Assembly (NCBI GenBank): GCA_964539515.1
Contig: CAZIJO010000064.1
Location: forward strand, 1-25,556
Origin: JADLHS01 sp964539515
GTDB taxonomy: Bacteria; Verrucomicrobiota; Verrucomicrobiia; Limisphaerales; JADLHS01
Length of the DNA stretch: 25,556 nucleotides
Direction of reading: 5' to 3'
Shown: one piece after another, positions 16,588 through 25,404 of the stretch
Layout of the letters: every line of letters begins with the position of its first letter
How positions within the stretch are numbered: position 1 is the first letter of the stretch
Notes under the pieces: generated by a model
Databases searched by the model: none
Seen by the model: only the letters and a program-made list of their open reading frames with translations
What the model was told of the DNA's origin: nothing
Program-made: the position numbers and the translations under genes

Positions 16588-19500
16588 ATGATGATCACGA
16601 ATCCGAAGGCTGACTCAAAGACGGTCTTTCTGGTGGACGAGGATCCATCCGCGCTGGACCTGTACCGCAACCGGCTGGAGCAAGCTGGTTTCCGGACGGT
16701 TTGGGCGTCCGACTCCAAGGAAGCGTCCGACGCGCTGCCGGACTTGTCCGCCGATTTGATTATCCTGGACTTAATGCTACCGAAGCGGGGTGGCTTCGAA
16801 TTGCTCGAAGCGATCCGTTCACACGACCGTCACAAGCACACCCCAGTTCTCATTCTATCCAACGACTACCTCCCCGAGATGGCTCAAAGAGCCTTGCGGG
16901 CTGGCGGCAATAAGACGTTGTCCCGGTCCGAATGCACCTCCTCCCAACTCATTGCCGTCTCGCGCGGGCTGGTCGGAGTTACGGCGGGCGGGCCGTCCCC
17001 GGTCGGTTTGGCGGAACAACTAAAACAGGACTTCCTGGAAGCGGGCCCCCGTGAGTTGGCGACCATCCGGCAACACTGCAGCCGACATGCCGAGGTCGCC
17101 GGTTCGGTGGAGGGCACAAAGCATTTAGGCACGGTGTATCGAATCGTTCGTCAGTTGAGCACGCGCGCCGGTCTGGCGAGCTGCCGGAAGATCGCTCAAC
17201 TGAGCAGCGCGATCGAGGCTTTGCTTTTCGAACAACTATCACGGTCGAATGGCGGAATGTCTCCCTCCTCGGTTCAAACCTTGAATCAGGCGGTGGAATG
17301 CCTAGAGCGACTCTTCACCACGCGGGACGCCGGTTCGGGTGGCGCCAACGGCCAGGCCAGCGTTCTCCTGGTTGACGACGATCAGGTTTGCAACATGGCC
17401 AACGAAGTGGCCCTCAAACGCGCCCACTACGACGCGCTTTGTGCCACGAATGGGAGTGAAGCGCTCAACCTGCTCAATGACCAGACCTTTGACCTGATTC
17501 TCCTGGACATCGACATGCCGGGCATGAACGGGATCGAGTTGTGCCAAAGGCTGCGCCGCCTCCCGCAGCACCAGCACACCCCGGTCATTTTTGTCACCCT
17601 GCATGGGCACTTCGAAAACCACGCGAAGACGCTGATGAGCGGGGGCGACGATCTCATTTCGAAGCCCATTTCCCCCCTGGAGCTGATTGTCAAAGCGACG
17701 GTCTTCCTGCTCGGCAATTCGAAACTTCAGTCCCCGCAGGCGGTATCAAGCAAGGGTGGTTCGCAAGCGGAATGTCCGCCAGGTGAACCACCCGGACCCG
17801 GCGGCCGCCCAAAGCAGGTGGCCGCCGCGGCGCCGCTCAGCGGGAAATTCAAGTACCTGCGGGAGGCCCTGGCGGAGGAAACAAAGCGCCGGGAAGCGGT
17901 CGAACGTCAGGCGGCGGAGAACGCCAAACGCCGGGCGGGACTGGAAGCCGCCATTGAAGAAAATCAGCGGTCCCAGGAGATGTTCCGGAAGTTTCTGGAA
18001 GAATGCCAACCGTCAGCGCCAGCCTCCGAACCAGGGGGCGCCGGCGGGCAATTGAACCTCGCCGGACGAAGGCGCGCGTTGCAGGAACTCGACGGATTTG
18101 TGGCGGACAAACTCGTTCAGCTCAAGCGAGCGCTGGCCGAGGAAACCAAACGCCGGGAAGTCGTCGAGCAGCATGTCGCCGAAAACGCAAGCCGACGAAT
18201 GGAACTTGAGGCGGCCCTGGGGGAAAGCCAACGGGCGGAAGATGCCTTTCAGCGGGAACTGGAAAAAGAGGAAAACCCAAAACAGTTGCGCGAGTTGCAA
18301 TCATCCCTGACCGAAAGCCAGCGGGCGCGCGAAAAATTGGCGGTCGAGCTGGAAGCGGCCCGGCGCGAACTGGAGGCCCGGCGGAGTGATCGGACCACCG
18401 TTGAGTCCACCGCGGTCCCATCCCAACTTGAGGCACGGATCAAGGAAATGCAGGTGGCTCACGACCACGCCGAGCAGCAAGTCGAACAACTAAAGAATGC
18501 ATTGCGGGTCGAAACCGAACGACGCGAGGCGATCAAAAGGCAGGTCGAAGAACATGCGCAGTGCCGAAGCCAAATCGAGGCCGCCCTGGCGGAAAACGAG
18601 CAGACGGAGAAGGCGTTGCAACGGGAGGTGGAAGCTTCCGAGAGTGCCAAGCGCTGGGGGGAATTGGAGGCCGAGCTCGCGGAAAACAAGCGCACGCAGG
18701 CGCAGTTGCGACAGGAATTGGCGGAAGCGCAGAAACAACTGAAAGCCCTGGGGGAGAAGCGTCCGGGCGACCCAAGGTCCATGCTCGAAGCGCGGACGAA
18801 GGAATTGCAGGCGGCACAGGCGGAAGTGGCACAGCAGGTCAAACGCGTAACGGAAGCGCTGGCGGAGGAAACGCGACGCCGGGAGGGAGCCGAGCAGCAA
18901 GCCGCCGTGATTGGCCGACAGCGGGTCGAGCTGGAAGGTGAACTCGACCACTTGCGCCGACAATTGAACATAGCGTTGCAGCAACAGCAAGCGCAGCAGG
19001 AGAGCGCGCGGGCGGAGCAGTTCATAATAGAAGCGCGGACCCAGGAACTGCAGGCCGCGCAAGCCGCGGTGGAGCAACAAGGCCAACGGGTGAAGGAACT
19101 GCAGGAAAGCCGGATCTCGGCCGAAGAGAGAATCAAGAATTTGGAGGAAGCGTTTGCGGTCGAAACCAGGCGCCGAGAGGCAGCCGAGCGACGGGTCGCC
19201 CAGCTGACAGAACGCCAGAGTGAACTGGAAGCCGGGCTGGCGGAGCACCATCAGGAGCGGGCGCAGTTACAACAGGAACTGGCGCAGACGCAGAAACAGC
19301 TGGAAGCACAGAAGGAAAGCACCAGCGCTCAAAAGGCCAATCTCGAAGCGCGGACGAAGGAACTACAGGCCGCGCAGGTCGAAGCCGAGCAACGCATCCA
19401 GCAAGTGACGCAAACGCTGGCCGAGCAAATCAAGCGGCGGGAAGGGGCCGAGCAACAGTCGGCCGAGATGGGTCAACGACATGGCGAACTCGAAGCCCAA

Positions 19501-22500
19501 CTGGGACAGTTGCGGCAAGCGTTGGAATCGACGCAACACCAACTGCGGATGCAGCGGGAAAACTCCGGCACCGAACAGACCAGGCTCGAAGCGCGAACGA
19601 AAGAATTGCAGGTTGCGCAAGCCGGGGCGGAACAGGAGGTCAGGCGGCTGACGGAGACATTGGCCCAGGAGAGCAAACGCCGGGAGAATGCCGAGCAACA
19701 GGCCGGTGAGATTGGCCAACGCCGCAGCGAACTGGAAGCCCAACTGGGACAGCTGGGCCAACAGTTGGCCCAGGCCCAGGAACAGCTGCAAGCAGAGACG
19801 CACTTGCGGCAGCAACTGCAGGTCGCCCAAAAGCAGTTGGTGCAGTACCTCCAGATGGCGGAGAGCCAGCAGGCGCAAGCCCAATTGCACCAGCAGATCG
19901 AGGAGGCACAGCGGCAGCTCCGGGTGCAAAAGGAGAATTACCTCGCCGAACAAGCCCGGCTCGAAGCTCAGACGAAACAATTGCAGTCGGCCCACGCTTC
20001 GCTGGAACAACAGGTCAAGCAACTGCGGCAGGCTTTGACCGTGGAAACCAATCATCGGGAGTGCGCCGGTCAACCGACGGGCGGGACGGGCCAAAGGCGC
20101 GGCGAACTGGAGGCGGATCTGGCTGAGAAGCAGCCGGCGCTGGCAAAGTTGAAGGAACAGTTGGAGCAGGCCCAGCAGCAACGGCAGGCCCTGGAGGAGA
20201 ATTACCGAGCGGAACGGGCCAAACTAGAAACGCGGACGAAGGAATTACAATCCGCCGAGGCGCCGGTCGGGGAGAAGATCAAGTCGCTGACCGAAGCCCT
20301 GGCCATGGAGACCAAGCGCCGGGAAGCGGTTGAGCGATTGGCCGTGGATGCCTTCAAGCGTCGCCGTGAGTTAGAATCCCAGCTGGCGCAGCAGGTGGCG
20401 GCAGAAAAAAAGTTGCAGCGCGAGTTGGAAGCTCCCGACCAAGGCCAACCGCGGAGCGCACTGGAGGCGGAACTGGCGGAAAACCGGCAGGCCCAAGCAA
20501 AGTTGCGGCAGGATCTGGCGGAGTCCCAGAAGCAACTTCAGGCGCAGCAGGAGGATTACCTGACCGAACCAACCAGGCTCGCTGCCGAGACCGGGGCGTT
20601 GCCAAGCCAATCGGACGGGGAGGCCGAGCGGTCGGATCTACCAGCCAACGAGGCGGGTCAGTCGGCCGAGCCATCAAGCCGATCCGGACGGCCAGGCGCC
20701 CTGGACGCGGTCCGTGGGTTCGTGGAAGGTAAACTCAGACTTCTGATAAAGGGGACAGCCAAGGCAACCAAAGGGAGCGCGTCAGACAGGGCGCAGAAAG
20801 AGCCGCCGGCACAACCCGGGATCACCAGCGCCGAGCCGTCTCCGCTGGAAACTCGAGCCCAGGAGTTGCAGTCCGCGCACGCGGAGGTTTTCGGGCGGGT
20901 GAAACGGTTAACGGATTCATTGGCCGAAGAGAGCAAGCGTCGGGAAGCCGCCGAGCAACAGGCCGACGAGGTCGGCCAAAGCCGCCGTGACTTGGAAGCC
21001 CAGCTGGCACAGCTGCGGCGCGAATTGGAAGCGGCGCACCGAGACTTGCAGGTACAGCAGGACCGATCGCGCGCTGAACAGGCCAAGCTCGAAGCGAACT
21101 GGAAGGAATTGCAGGCGGCGGAGGGGGCGGTGGCGATCCGGGTCCAACGGCTGACCGAAAAGTTGGCCGAAGAATCCAAGCGGCGGGAAGCCGCCGAGCA
21201 ACAAGCTGTCGAGGTTGACCAACGGCGGGAACAACTGGAAGTCCAATTGACCGAGAACCAGCAGACCGAGGCGAACTTGCAGCAGGAGTTGGCGGCGGCG
21301 CAGCAACGCCTGCAAGCGCAGCAAGCGAGTTCCAGCGCCCAACAGACCGAATCTGAAGCGCGGATCAAAGAATTGCAGTCCGCGCAGGCGGAAGTGGAGA
21401 ACCAGGTCAGGCGTCTGACCAGATCGCTGACCGAAGAGACCAAACGGCGGGAAGGGGCCGAGCAACAAAACGGCGAGGTGGGGAAGCAGCGCAACCAGTT
21501 GGAAGCTGAACTGAAGGCAACCCGGCAAACGCAGAAGCATTTGCGCTACGAATTGGCAACGGCCCAGGAACAACTGCAGGCCATGAAGGGGACCGGAACC
21601 ATCCCGGTCGTGCGGACGGAGGAAGCCGCCGCGGCGGTGGAACGCGACAGCTCGACACGTCTGTTCGTGGCCAGCCCCGAGGCCGCCGAAAGGGAAATGA
21701 TTCCCGCGGCACCGCTGGAGCCATGGCGCGTGGTTTTGCATCCCGCCCAACGGCGGTTGGTGGAGATGTGCGCGAACGGTCCGGTCCGCGTGCTGGGCAG
21801 CGCCGGAACGGGCAAGACGGTTGTCGCCGTGCACCGGGCGGCCTGGCTGGCGCGCAACGCTTGCGCCCCCGGACAGAAAATTCTGTTCACGACCGCCACC
21901 CAGAATCTCGCCGCCGACATTGCGGCGAGTCTCCAGAAGCTTTGTTCCCGGGAGGAATGGGAACGGATCGAGGTGGTCCACCTCGATGCCTGGGCGAAAC
22001 GCCTGCTTGAGGCGCAAGGATTTCCGCTCCTGTTAACTTCCGAGGACGCTTCCCGGGAAAGCTTTTGGGAGGAGGCATTGGGACTGATCAAAGAGGAAAC
22101 AAATTATCCCCTGGAGTTCGTTCGCGGGGAATGGGACAATGTCATCCAAGCGCAGGGGATCGAGGAGTGCGACGGCTATCTCACCGCTTCCCGTGTCGGG
22201 CGGGCGCGCCGACTGAATCGCCAGGAGCGCCAACAACTGTGGCCGGTGTTCGCGAAATACCGGGCTTTGCTGGCGGAACGCCGCCTCCGGGAGCCGGCGG
22301 ATGCTTTCCGGGCGGCGGCGCGACTTATCGCCAATCGCTCATTGGCGTTTCCCTACCCAGCGGCGCTCGTGGATGACGCGCAGGATTTTGGATATGAGGC
22401 TTTCCGGCTGATCCGTGCCATTGTGCCTGCAGGTGAGAATGACCTGTTCATTGTCGGTGACGCGCACCAGGGGATCGATGGCTACCAAGTGGTTCTCTCC

Positions 22501-22599
22501 CGCTGTGGCATTGATATTCGCGGGCGGGGGCGAAAGCTCCGGCTCAACTACCGCACCACGGCGGGTAGCAAAAACCTCGGCATCCAACAGGATTGTTGA
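16588..22599 (+). CDS. Giant protein: receiver - HPt-like - receiver - long coiled coil - truncated UvrD/Rep-type helicase
   Basis: The protein is 2003 residues from the ATG at 16588; another ATG is at 16591, and an upstream GTG extension adds unlike sequence. Domain 1 (~11-125) is a receiver with VDED at 16-19, phosphoacceptor Asp61 and Lys109. Residues ~135-245 are an all-helical HPt-like region with Arg188 where His should be. Domain 2 (~258-375) is a canonical receiver with Asp263-265, phosphoacceptor Asp307 and Lys359 (SKPI). Residues ~420-1670 are Glu/Gln/Arg-rich coiled coil with 12 copies of an ETKRREAAEQQ-type motif. From ~1711 comes an SF1 helicase N-half: Walker A GSAGTGKT (Lys1743), DDAQD (Asp1929), VGDAHQGIDGY and LRLNYRTT. 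The chain ends about 11 residues later, before helicase motifs V and VI. It is presumably cytoplasmic, and its function is unknown. Receivers suggest phosphorylation control from an unlinked kinase. Confidence 0.85.
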   Translation: MMITNPKADSKTVFLVDEDPSALDLYRNRLEQAGFRTVWASDSKEASDALPDLSADLIILDLMLPKRGGFELLEAIRSHDRHKHTPVLILSNDYLPEMAQRALRAGGNKTLSRSECTSSQLIAVSRGLVGVTAGGPSPVGLAEQLKQDFLEAGPRELATIRQHCSRHAEVAGSVEGTKHLGTVYRIVRQLSTRAGLASCRKIAQLSSAIEALLFEQLSRSNGGMSPSSVQTLNQAVECLERLFTTRDAGSGGANGQASVLLVDDDQVCNMANEVALKRAHYDALCATNGSEALNLLNDQTFDLILLDIDMPGMNGIELCQRLRRLPQHQHTPVIFVTLHGHFENHAKTLMSGGDDLISKPISPLELIVKATVFLLGNSKLQSPQAVSSKGGSQAECPPGEPPGPGGRPKQVAAAAPLSGKFKYLREALAEETKRREAVERQAAENAKRRAGLEAAIEENQRSQEMFRKFLEECQPSAPASEPGGAGGQLNLAGRRRALQELDGFVADKLVQLKRALAEETKRREVVEQHVAENASRRMELEAALGESQRAEDAFQRELEKEENPKQLRELQSSLTESQRAREKLAVELEAARRELEARRSDRTTVESTAVPSQLEARIKEMQVAHDHAEQQVEQLKNALRVETERREAIKRQVEEHAQCRSQIEAALAENEQTEKALQREVEASESAKRWGELEAELAENKRTQAQLRQELAEAQKQLKALGEKRPGDPRSMLEARTKELQAAQAEVAQQVKRVTEALAEETRRREGAEQQAAVIGRQRVELEGELDHLRRQLNIALQQQQAQQESARAEQFIIEARTQELQAAQAAVEQQGQRVKELQESRISAEERIKNLEEAFAVETRRREAAERRVAQLTERQSELEAGLAEHHQERAQLQQELAQTQKQLEAQKESTSAQKANLEARTKELQAAQVEAEQRIQQVTQTLAEQIKRREGAEQQSAEMGQRHGELEAQLGQLRQALESTQHQLRMQRENSGTEQTRLEARTKELQVAQAGAEQEVRRLTETLAQESKRRENAEQQAGEIGQRRSELEAQLGQLGQQLAQAQEQLQAETHLRQQLQVAQKQLVQYLQMAESQQAQAQLHQQIEEAQRQLRVQKENYLAEQARLEAQTKQLQSAHASLEQQVKQLRQALTVETNHRECAGQPTGGTGQRRGELEADLAEKQPALAKLKEQLEQAQQQRQALEENYRAERAKLETRTKELQSAEAPVGEKIKSLTEALAMETKRREAVERLAVDAFKRRRELESQLAQQVAAEKKLQRELEAPDQGQPRSALEAELAENRQAQAKLRQDLAESQKQLQAQQEDYLTEPTRLAAETGALPSQSDGEAERSDLPANEAGQSAEPSSRSGRPGALDAVRGFVEGKLRLLIKGTAKATKGSASDRAQKEPPAQPGITSAEPSPLETRAQELQSAHAEVFGRVKRLTDSLAEESKRREAAEQQADEVGQSRRDLEAQLAQLRRELEAAHRDLQVQQDRSRAEQAKLEANWKELQAAEGAVAIRVQRLTEKLAEESKRREAAEQQAVEVDQRREQLEVQLTENQQTEANLQQELAAAQQRLQAQQASSSAQQTESEARIKELQSAQAEVENQVRRLTRSLTEETKRREGAEQQNGEVGKQRNQLEAELKATRQTQKHLRYELATAQEQLQAMKGTGTIPVVRTEEAAAAVERDSSTRLFVASPEAAEREMIPAAPLEPWRVVLHPAQRRLVEMCANGPVRVLGSAGTGKTVVAVHRAAWLARNACAPGQKILFTTATQNLAADIAASLQKLCSREEWERIEVVHLDAWAKRLLEAQGFPLLLTSEDASRESFWEEALGLIKEETNYPLEFVRGEWDNVIQAQGIEECDGYLTASRVGRARRLNRQERQQLWPVFAKYRALLAERRLREPADAFRAAARLIANRSLAFPYPAALVDDAQDFGYEAFRLIRAIVPAGENDLFIVGDAHQGIDGYQVVLSRCGIDIRGRGRKLRLNYRTTAGSKNLGIQQDC
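17870..21600 (+). repeat. Degenerate in-gene repeat array encoding the coiled coil
   Basis: Twelve copies of a block encoding E(T/S)xRRExxEQ are spaced mostly 244-264 bp apart, near 17880, 18142, 18513, 18870, 19163, 19426, 19670, 20044, 20308, 20928, 21172 and 21436. A partner block (LEARTKELQAAQAEVEQQVKR-like) precedes many copies. Spacings of 357-374 and 620 bp mark insertions, the largest being a low-complexity break at 20580-20830. Units are diverged at DNA level, so this is an old expansion. Confidence 0.8.
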
Positions 22600-22821
22600 T
22601 TTCCTCTGCCCGCTCGCCAAACGGGGACTTGTCATGCAGGATGACAGTGAGAATCCGAGGCCAACCAGCCGGGCACGTCCACCCATCCGCGCATCAGAAA
22701 GTAACCCCACCACCACCGGGCGCCGCCGGCCAACGATTCCGCCATTGCGAGGAGATGGCCTAGCCGTAAAACGAGCCAGTCCCCGGCCGGCGCGACAATC
22801 GCCCGCCGACCGGCCCAGGTG

Positions 22822-23469
22822 CTACGGTTGCAGCCAGTCCGCGCGAACGCCTTTCAATCCGTTGATCAAAAACTGAACCGCCACCGCCGCGAGCAGCAAG
22901 CCCATGATGCGCGTGAGCACCTTGGTCGCGATCGAATTCAGCCACTGCGCTCCCCGCGCGGAAATGTGAAAGATGAGGTAACTGGCGAGTGCCACCCCCA
23001 AAATGCAGGCGCAGAGCGCCACGTGCTGCGCGACACCCACCGCCTGCGACTGCAACACGATGGCGGTGGAGATTGCGCCCGGCCCGGCCAGCATCGGCAC
23101 CGCGAGCGGGGTGATGGCGATGTCCGCTTTCTCCACCCCGGCGCTGGTTTCCTCGGAGGTCTCCTGAACGCGCGAGCGTTGGGCACGCAACATGTCGAGC
23201 GCCACAATCAGCAGCACTATGCTCGCCGCGATTTGAAAGGCCGGCATGGTGATCCCCAGAAATTTGAAAATAACCTTGCCCGCCAGGGCGAACAGCAGCA
23301 GCACGGTGGCCATCACCACCGAGGCCAGCCGGGCCGTCCGGATGCGTTGGGCCGGAGTGTCATGCGGGGTCATGGCCAGAAATGCCGGCACCGTCGCAAT
23401 CGGGTCCACAATCACAAACAAGGAGCCAAAGGCCAGCACCGCGTAATGCGCGAGATCGGAGAGACTCAT
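22822..23469 (-). CDS. MarC family integral membrane protein
   Basis: The protein is 215 residues from the ATG at 23469, which overlaps the upstream stop as ATGA. That overlap and the typical opening (MSLSDLAHYAVLAFGSLFVIVDPIATVPAFLAMTP) decide the start. Six hydrophobic segments are apparent: the N-terminal one, VVMATVLLLFALAGKVIF, AFQIAASIVLLIVALDML, a MLAGPGAISTAIVL segment, ALCACILGVALASYLIF, and the last LLLAAVAVQFLINGL. VDPIATVPAF and PLAVPMLAGPGAI are the MarC signature stretches. The family's function is unsettled; E. coli MarC was once linked to antibiotic resistance, later disputed. The 222 bp to its left contain nothing I can support, apart from the end of the convergent giant gene. 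Confidence 0.93.
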   Translation of the reverse strand: MSLSDLAHYAVLAFGSLFVIVDPIATVPAFLAMTPHDTPAQRIRTARLASVVMATVLLLFALAGKVIFKFLGITMPAFQIAASIVLLIVALDMLRAQRSRVQETSEETSAGVEKADIAITPLAVPMLAGPGAISTAIVLQSQAVGVAQHVALCACILGVALASYLIFHISARGAQWLNSIATKVLTRIMGLLLAAVAVQFLINGLKGVRADWLQP

Positions 23470-24806
23470 GCGGAGCACGGGGCCAAGATGGCATCCGTCA
23501 TGCCGTGGATGATTTTCTTGTCGGCAGGACAGATCGTGGCCAGCACCCCGCCGAGCTCGGGACGGGCCGCGTCGCCGTCTCCCGCCACAAAATAATAGGG
23601 ACACAACCGCGCCCGCCCCTTCATGGGCACGACTTGGTTCGCGGCAAAGTCGAACCACTGCGCTTCGACGAGGGCCGGTTTGTGGTAGCGCTGCAACACG
23701 CGCGGGGACGAGGCAAACTGTGCCAGCGCATCGTCCACGGCCCGGGCCCAATCGGCCTGCGACAGATCGCTGCCCAGAAAGACGCCACGCGCTCCCCACG
23801 CGAGATCGGAGTAGCCGGATACCTTCAGAATCAGGTCGCGCTCCTTTTGGGAGAGCGCTTTGAGTTGCTGCCAGTCAGTGAGGTTGAGTTCCGGAATCGC
23901 TGAATGCGGGGGCAGCGGCGCCGGATCGATGACCCAGGTATAAGGGACGAGCCTTTTCAGCCGGGCGAAAAAACCCTCACCCAGTTCCTGTCGCCAGAAG
24001 CCCTGGAGATTGCGGTTCCATAGCAGCGCAAAGAGCATTTTCTCCTCAAACACCGGCTTGGGCGGCGGCGTGAGGCGGATTCGTTTGGCGGTCGCCAGCT
24101 CGAAGATCGCTGCCGCGCCTGCCACATTGGGCAGGTCGAACAGCTCGAAGAATCGATAAACCGCGTCCCCCGCTGCGAAATCCGTAAACTTGGAATCGCG
24201 AACACTGAATCTTGAATTGCCAAGCTGGCTGACCACCCATTCCATTTCCGGCCGATACGTGGCGGCTTCCTCCGAAACGACAACATGAACCCGGTCGGCG
24301 CCCCCAAAGATGCTCGCAAAGCCGCGCAACATTCCGTCCGCACCGCCAATCACCGCGGCGTCATTCCCGCGCAACTCACGGTGCGCATAGGTCTGATTTA
24401 ACCAGGCCGTCAGCCCGATGCCGCCGGGGACGGAATCGAGTTCGGTCACCCGCAGGCCGCTTTCGGTGAGGAGCAGATCGGGACGGATCACCCGCGGCAC
24501 CTCGTTCTTGAAGGCGGGGGAGCGTTGCCACGCGATCAGTTCGGCCGGTTTGCCGAGATCGAGCCACTGCGCCACCCAAGGGGGCATTTTGCCCTCGGCA
24601 CTTTTGCGGTACAGCAGATTGACCGCCCGATAGAATTGCAACAACACGCGGCCCAGGGATTCAATCTCCTGCGCCAGCTCGGCGCCGAGCGGAAACGGCG
24701 CGGGCGAAATACGCCAATTCTGTCCCGCGAACAAACCTCCCGGCGGGAGTGAATCGCGGATTCCGGTCGCTGCGTCCTGGGGCGAGATGGCCGTTGGCAA
24801 GCTCAA
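23466..24806 (-). CDS. Uncharacterised ATP-grasp-like protein (glutathionylspermidine synthase-like fold suspected)
   Basis: The protein is 446 residues. The start is a TTG at 24806 that overlaps the preceding stop as TTGA; the first in-frame Met is residue 74, too late for the conserved PPGGLFAGQNWRISP segment. I recognise no named family with certainty. Visible blocks are RPDLLLTESGLRVTELDSVPGGIGLTAWL (a pre-ATP-grasp-like substrate lobe), EEKMLFALLWNRN, LILKVSGYSDLAWGARGVFLG (a Lys and glycine-rich loop like an ATP-grasp nucleotide lobe), RVLQRYHKP, and RARLCPYYFV with GGVLATICPADKKIIHG near the end. The order resembles the C-terminal synthetase domain of glutathionylspermidine synthase. 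If so, it ligates a carboxylate to an amine using ATP. It lies between a Uma2 gene and marC in an overlapping cluster. Confidence 0.7.
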   Translation of the reverse strand: MSLPTAISPQDAATGIRDSLPPGGLFAGQNWRISPAPFPLGAELAQEIESLGRVLLQFYRAVNLLYRKSAEGKMPPWVAQWLDLGKPAELIAWQRSPAFKNEVPRVIRPDLLLTESGLRVTELDSVPGGIGLTAWLNQTYAHRELRGNDAAVIGGADGMLRGFASIFGGADRVHVVVSEEAATYRPEMEWVVSQLGNSRFSVRDSKFTDFAAGDAVYRFFELFDLPNVAGAAAIFELATAKRIRLTPPPKPVFEEKMLFALLWNRNLQGFWRQELGEGFFARLKRLVPYTWVIDPAPLPPHSAIPELNLTDWQQLKALSQKERDLILKVSGYSDLAWGARGVFLGSDLSQADWARAVDDALAQFASSPRVLQRYHKPALVEAQWFDFAANQVVPMKGRARLCPYYFVAGDGDAARPELGGVLATICPADKKIIHGMTDAILAPCSA

Positions 24807-25360
24807 ATCCCCTCGTAAATGGCCGACAGCGGGAGCGTGGCTTTGAGCGAACGCAGGGCGACCCGGGCTTTCGCGCCGGTCGACTTTTCCGCCTTCCAGT
24901 CGGTTTCGCGGCGGAACACCGTCGCCTCCTTTGTCACCTGCGCCACGAGGACATATTCCTCCAGCGCAGCGATGCTCGTGTAGGCAAAAAACTTTTCCCG
25001 CCGGTCCACGCGTTCGGTGCTTTCGGAAAGCACCTCAATGATGAGCTTCGGATAGCGGATAAAGCGTGGATGCGTGTCACGCGGGTCGCAAGTGATCACG
25101 AGGTCGGGGTAGTAAAAGTATTCGTCGGTGTGGAGCTGAAAATTCACTCGAATATCGCTGATGAAAACCCGGCACGGCCCCCCTTTGATTTTCGGACGGA
25201 GCAGGAACAAAAGGTTCTGGGAAATCTGGTTGTGGGTGAGCGTCTCCCCCGCCATCGCATAGACCAGCCCGCCGAGATATTCATGCCGAAGCTGACAGGC
25301 CTCCTCGGCGGCCAGATAATCCGCCACGCTCACGAAATCGCTCTTGACCGCCGCTTGCAT
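24803..25360 (-). CDS. Uma2 family (DUF820) PD-(D/E)XK endonuclease-fold protein
   Basis: The protein is 185 residues from the ATG at 25360 (MQAAVKSDFVSVADYLAAEE). An upstream extension would run into the end of proA and was rejected. Features are RHEYLGGLVYAMAGET, the HNQISQNL helix, YYPDLVITCDP (the PD of the nuclease motif) and PKLIIEVLSEST (the E-x-L part). Uma2 proteins are very common in cyanobacteria and some Verrucomicrobiota/Planctomycetota, often in many copies, and their role is unknown. A nuclease activity is plausible from the fold, not shown. It lies 44 bp downstream of proA and overlaps the next gene by 4 bp. Confidence 0.88.
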   Translation of the reverse strand: MQAAVKSDFVSVADYLAAEEACQLRHEYLGGLVYAMAGETLTHNQISQNLLFLLRPKIKGGPCRVFISDIRVNFQLHTDEYFYYPDLVITCDPRDTHPRFIRYPKLIIEVLSESTERVDRREKFFAYTSIAALEEYVLVAQVTKEATVFRRETDWKAEKSTGAKARVALRSLKATLPLSAIYEGI

Positions 25361-25404
25361 GATCGCAATCTGACTTAAAGCCGGTCCGCTGACAAGCGCG
25401 CCTG

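Noticed and set aside
16331..16718. Minus-strand reading frame between the cyclase and the giant gene
   Set aside because: It continues antisense into both genes and carries no motif; treated as intergenic.
17870..21600. Possible CRISPR or non-coding tandem repeat array
   Set aside because: Units are ~250 bp, diverged and in frame within one coding sequence; no short identical repeats with unique spacers.
18459..22017. Several long minus-strand frames rich in Leu, Arg and Gln or Ser and Ala
   Set aside because: They mirror the coiled-coil repeats on the opposite strand; composition follows from the repeats, not from selection.
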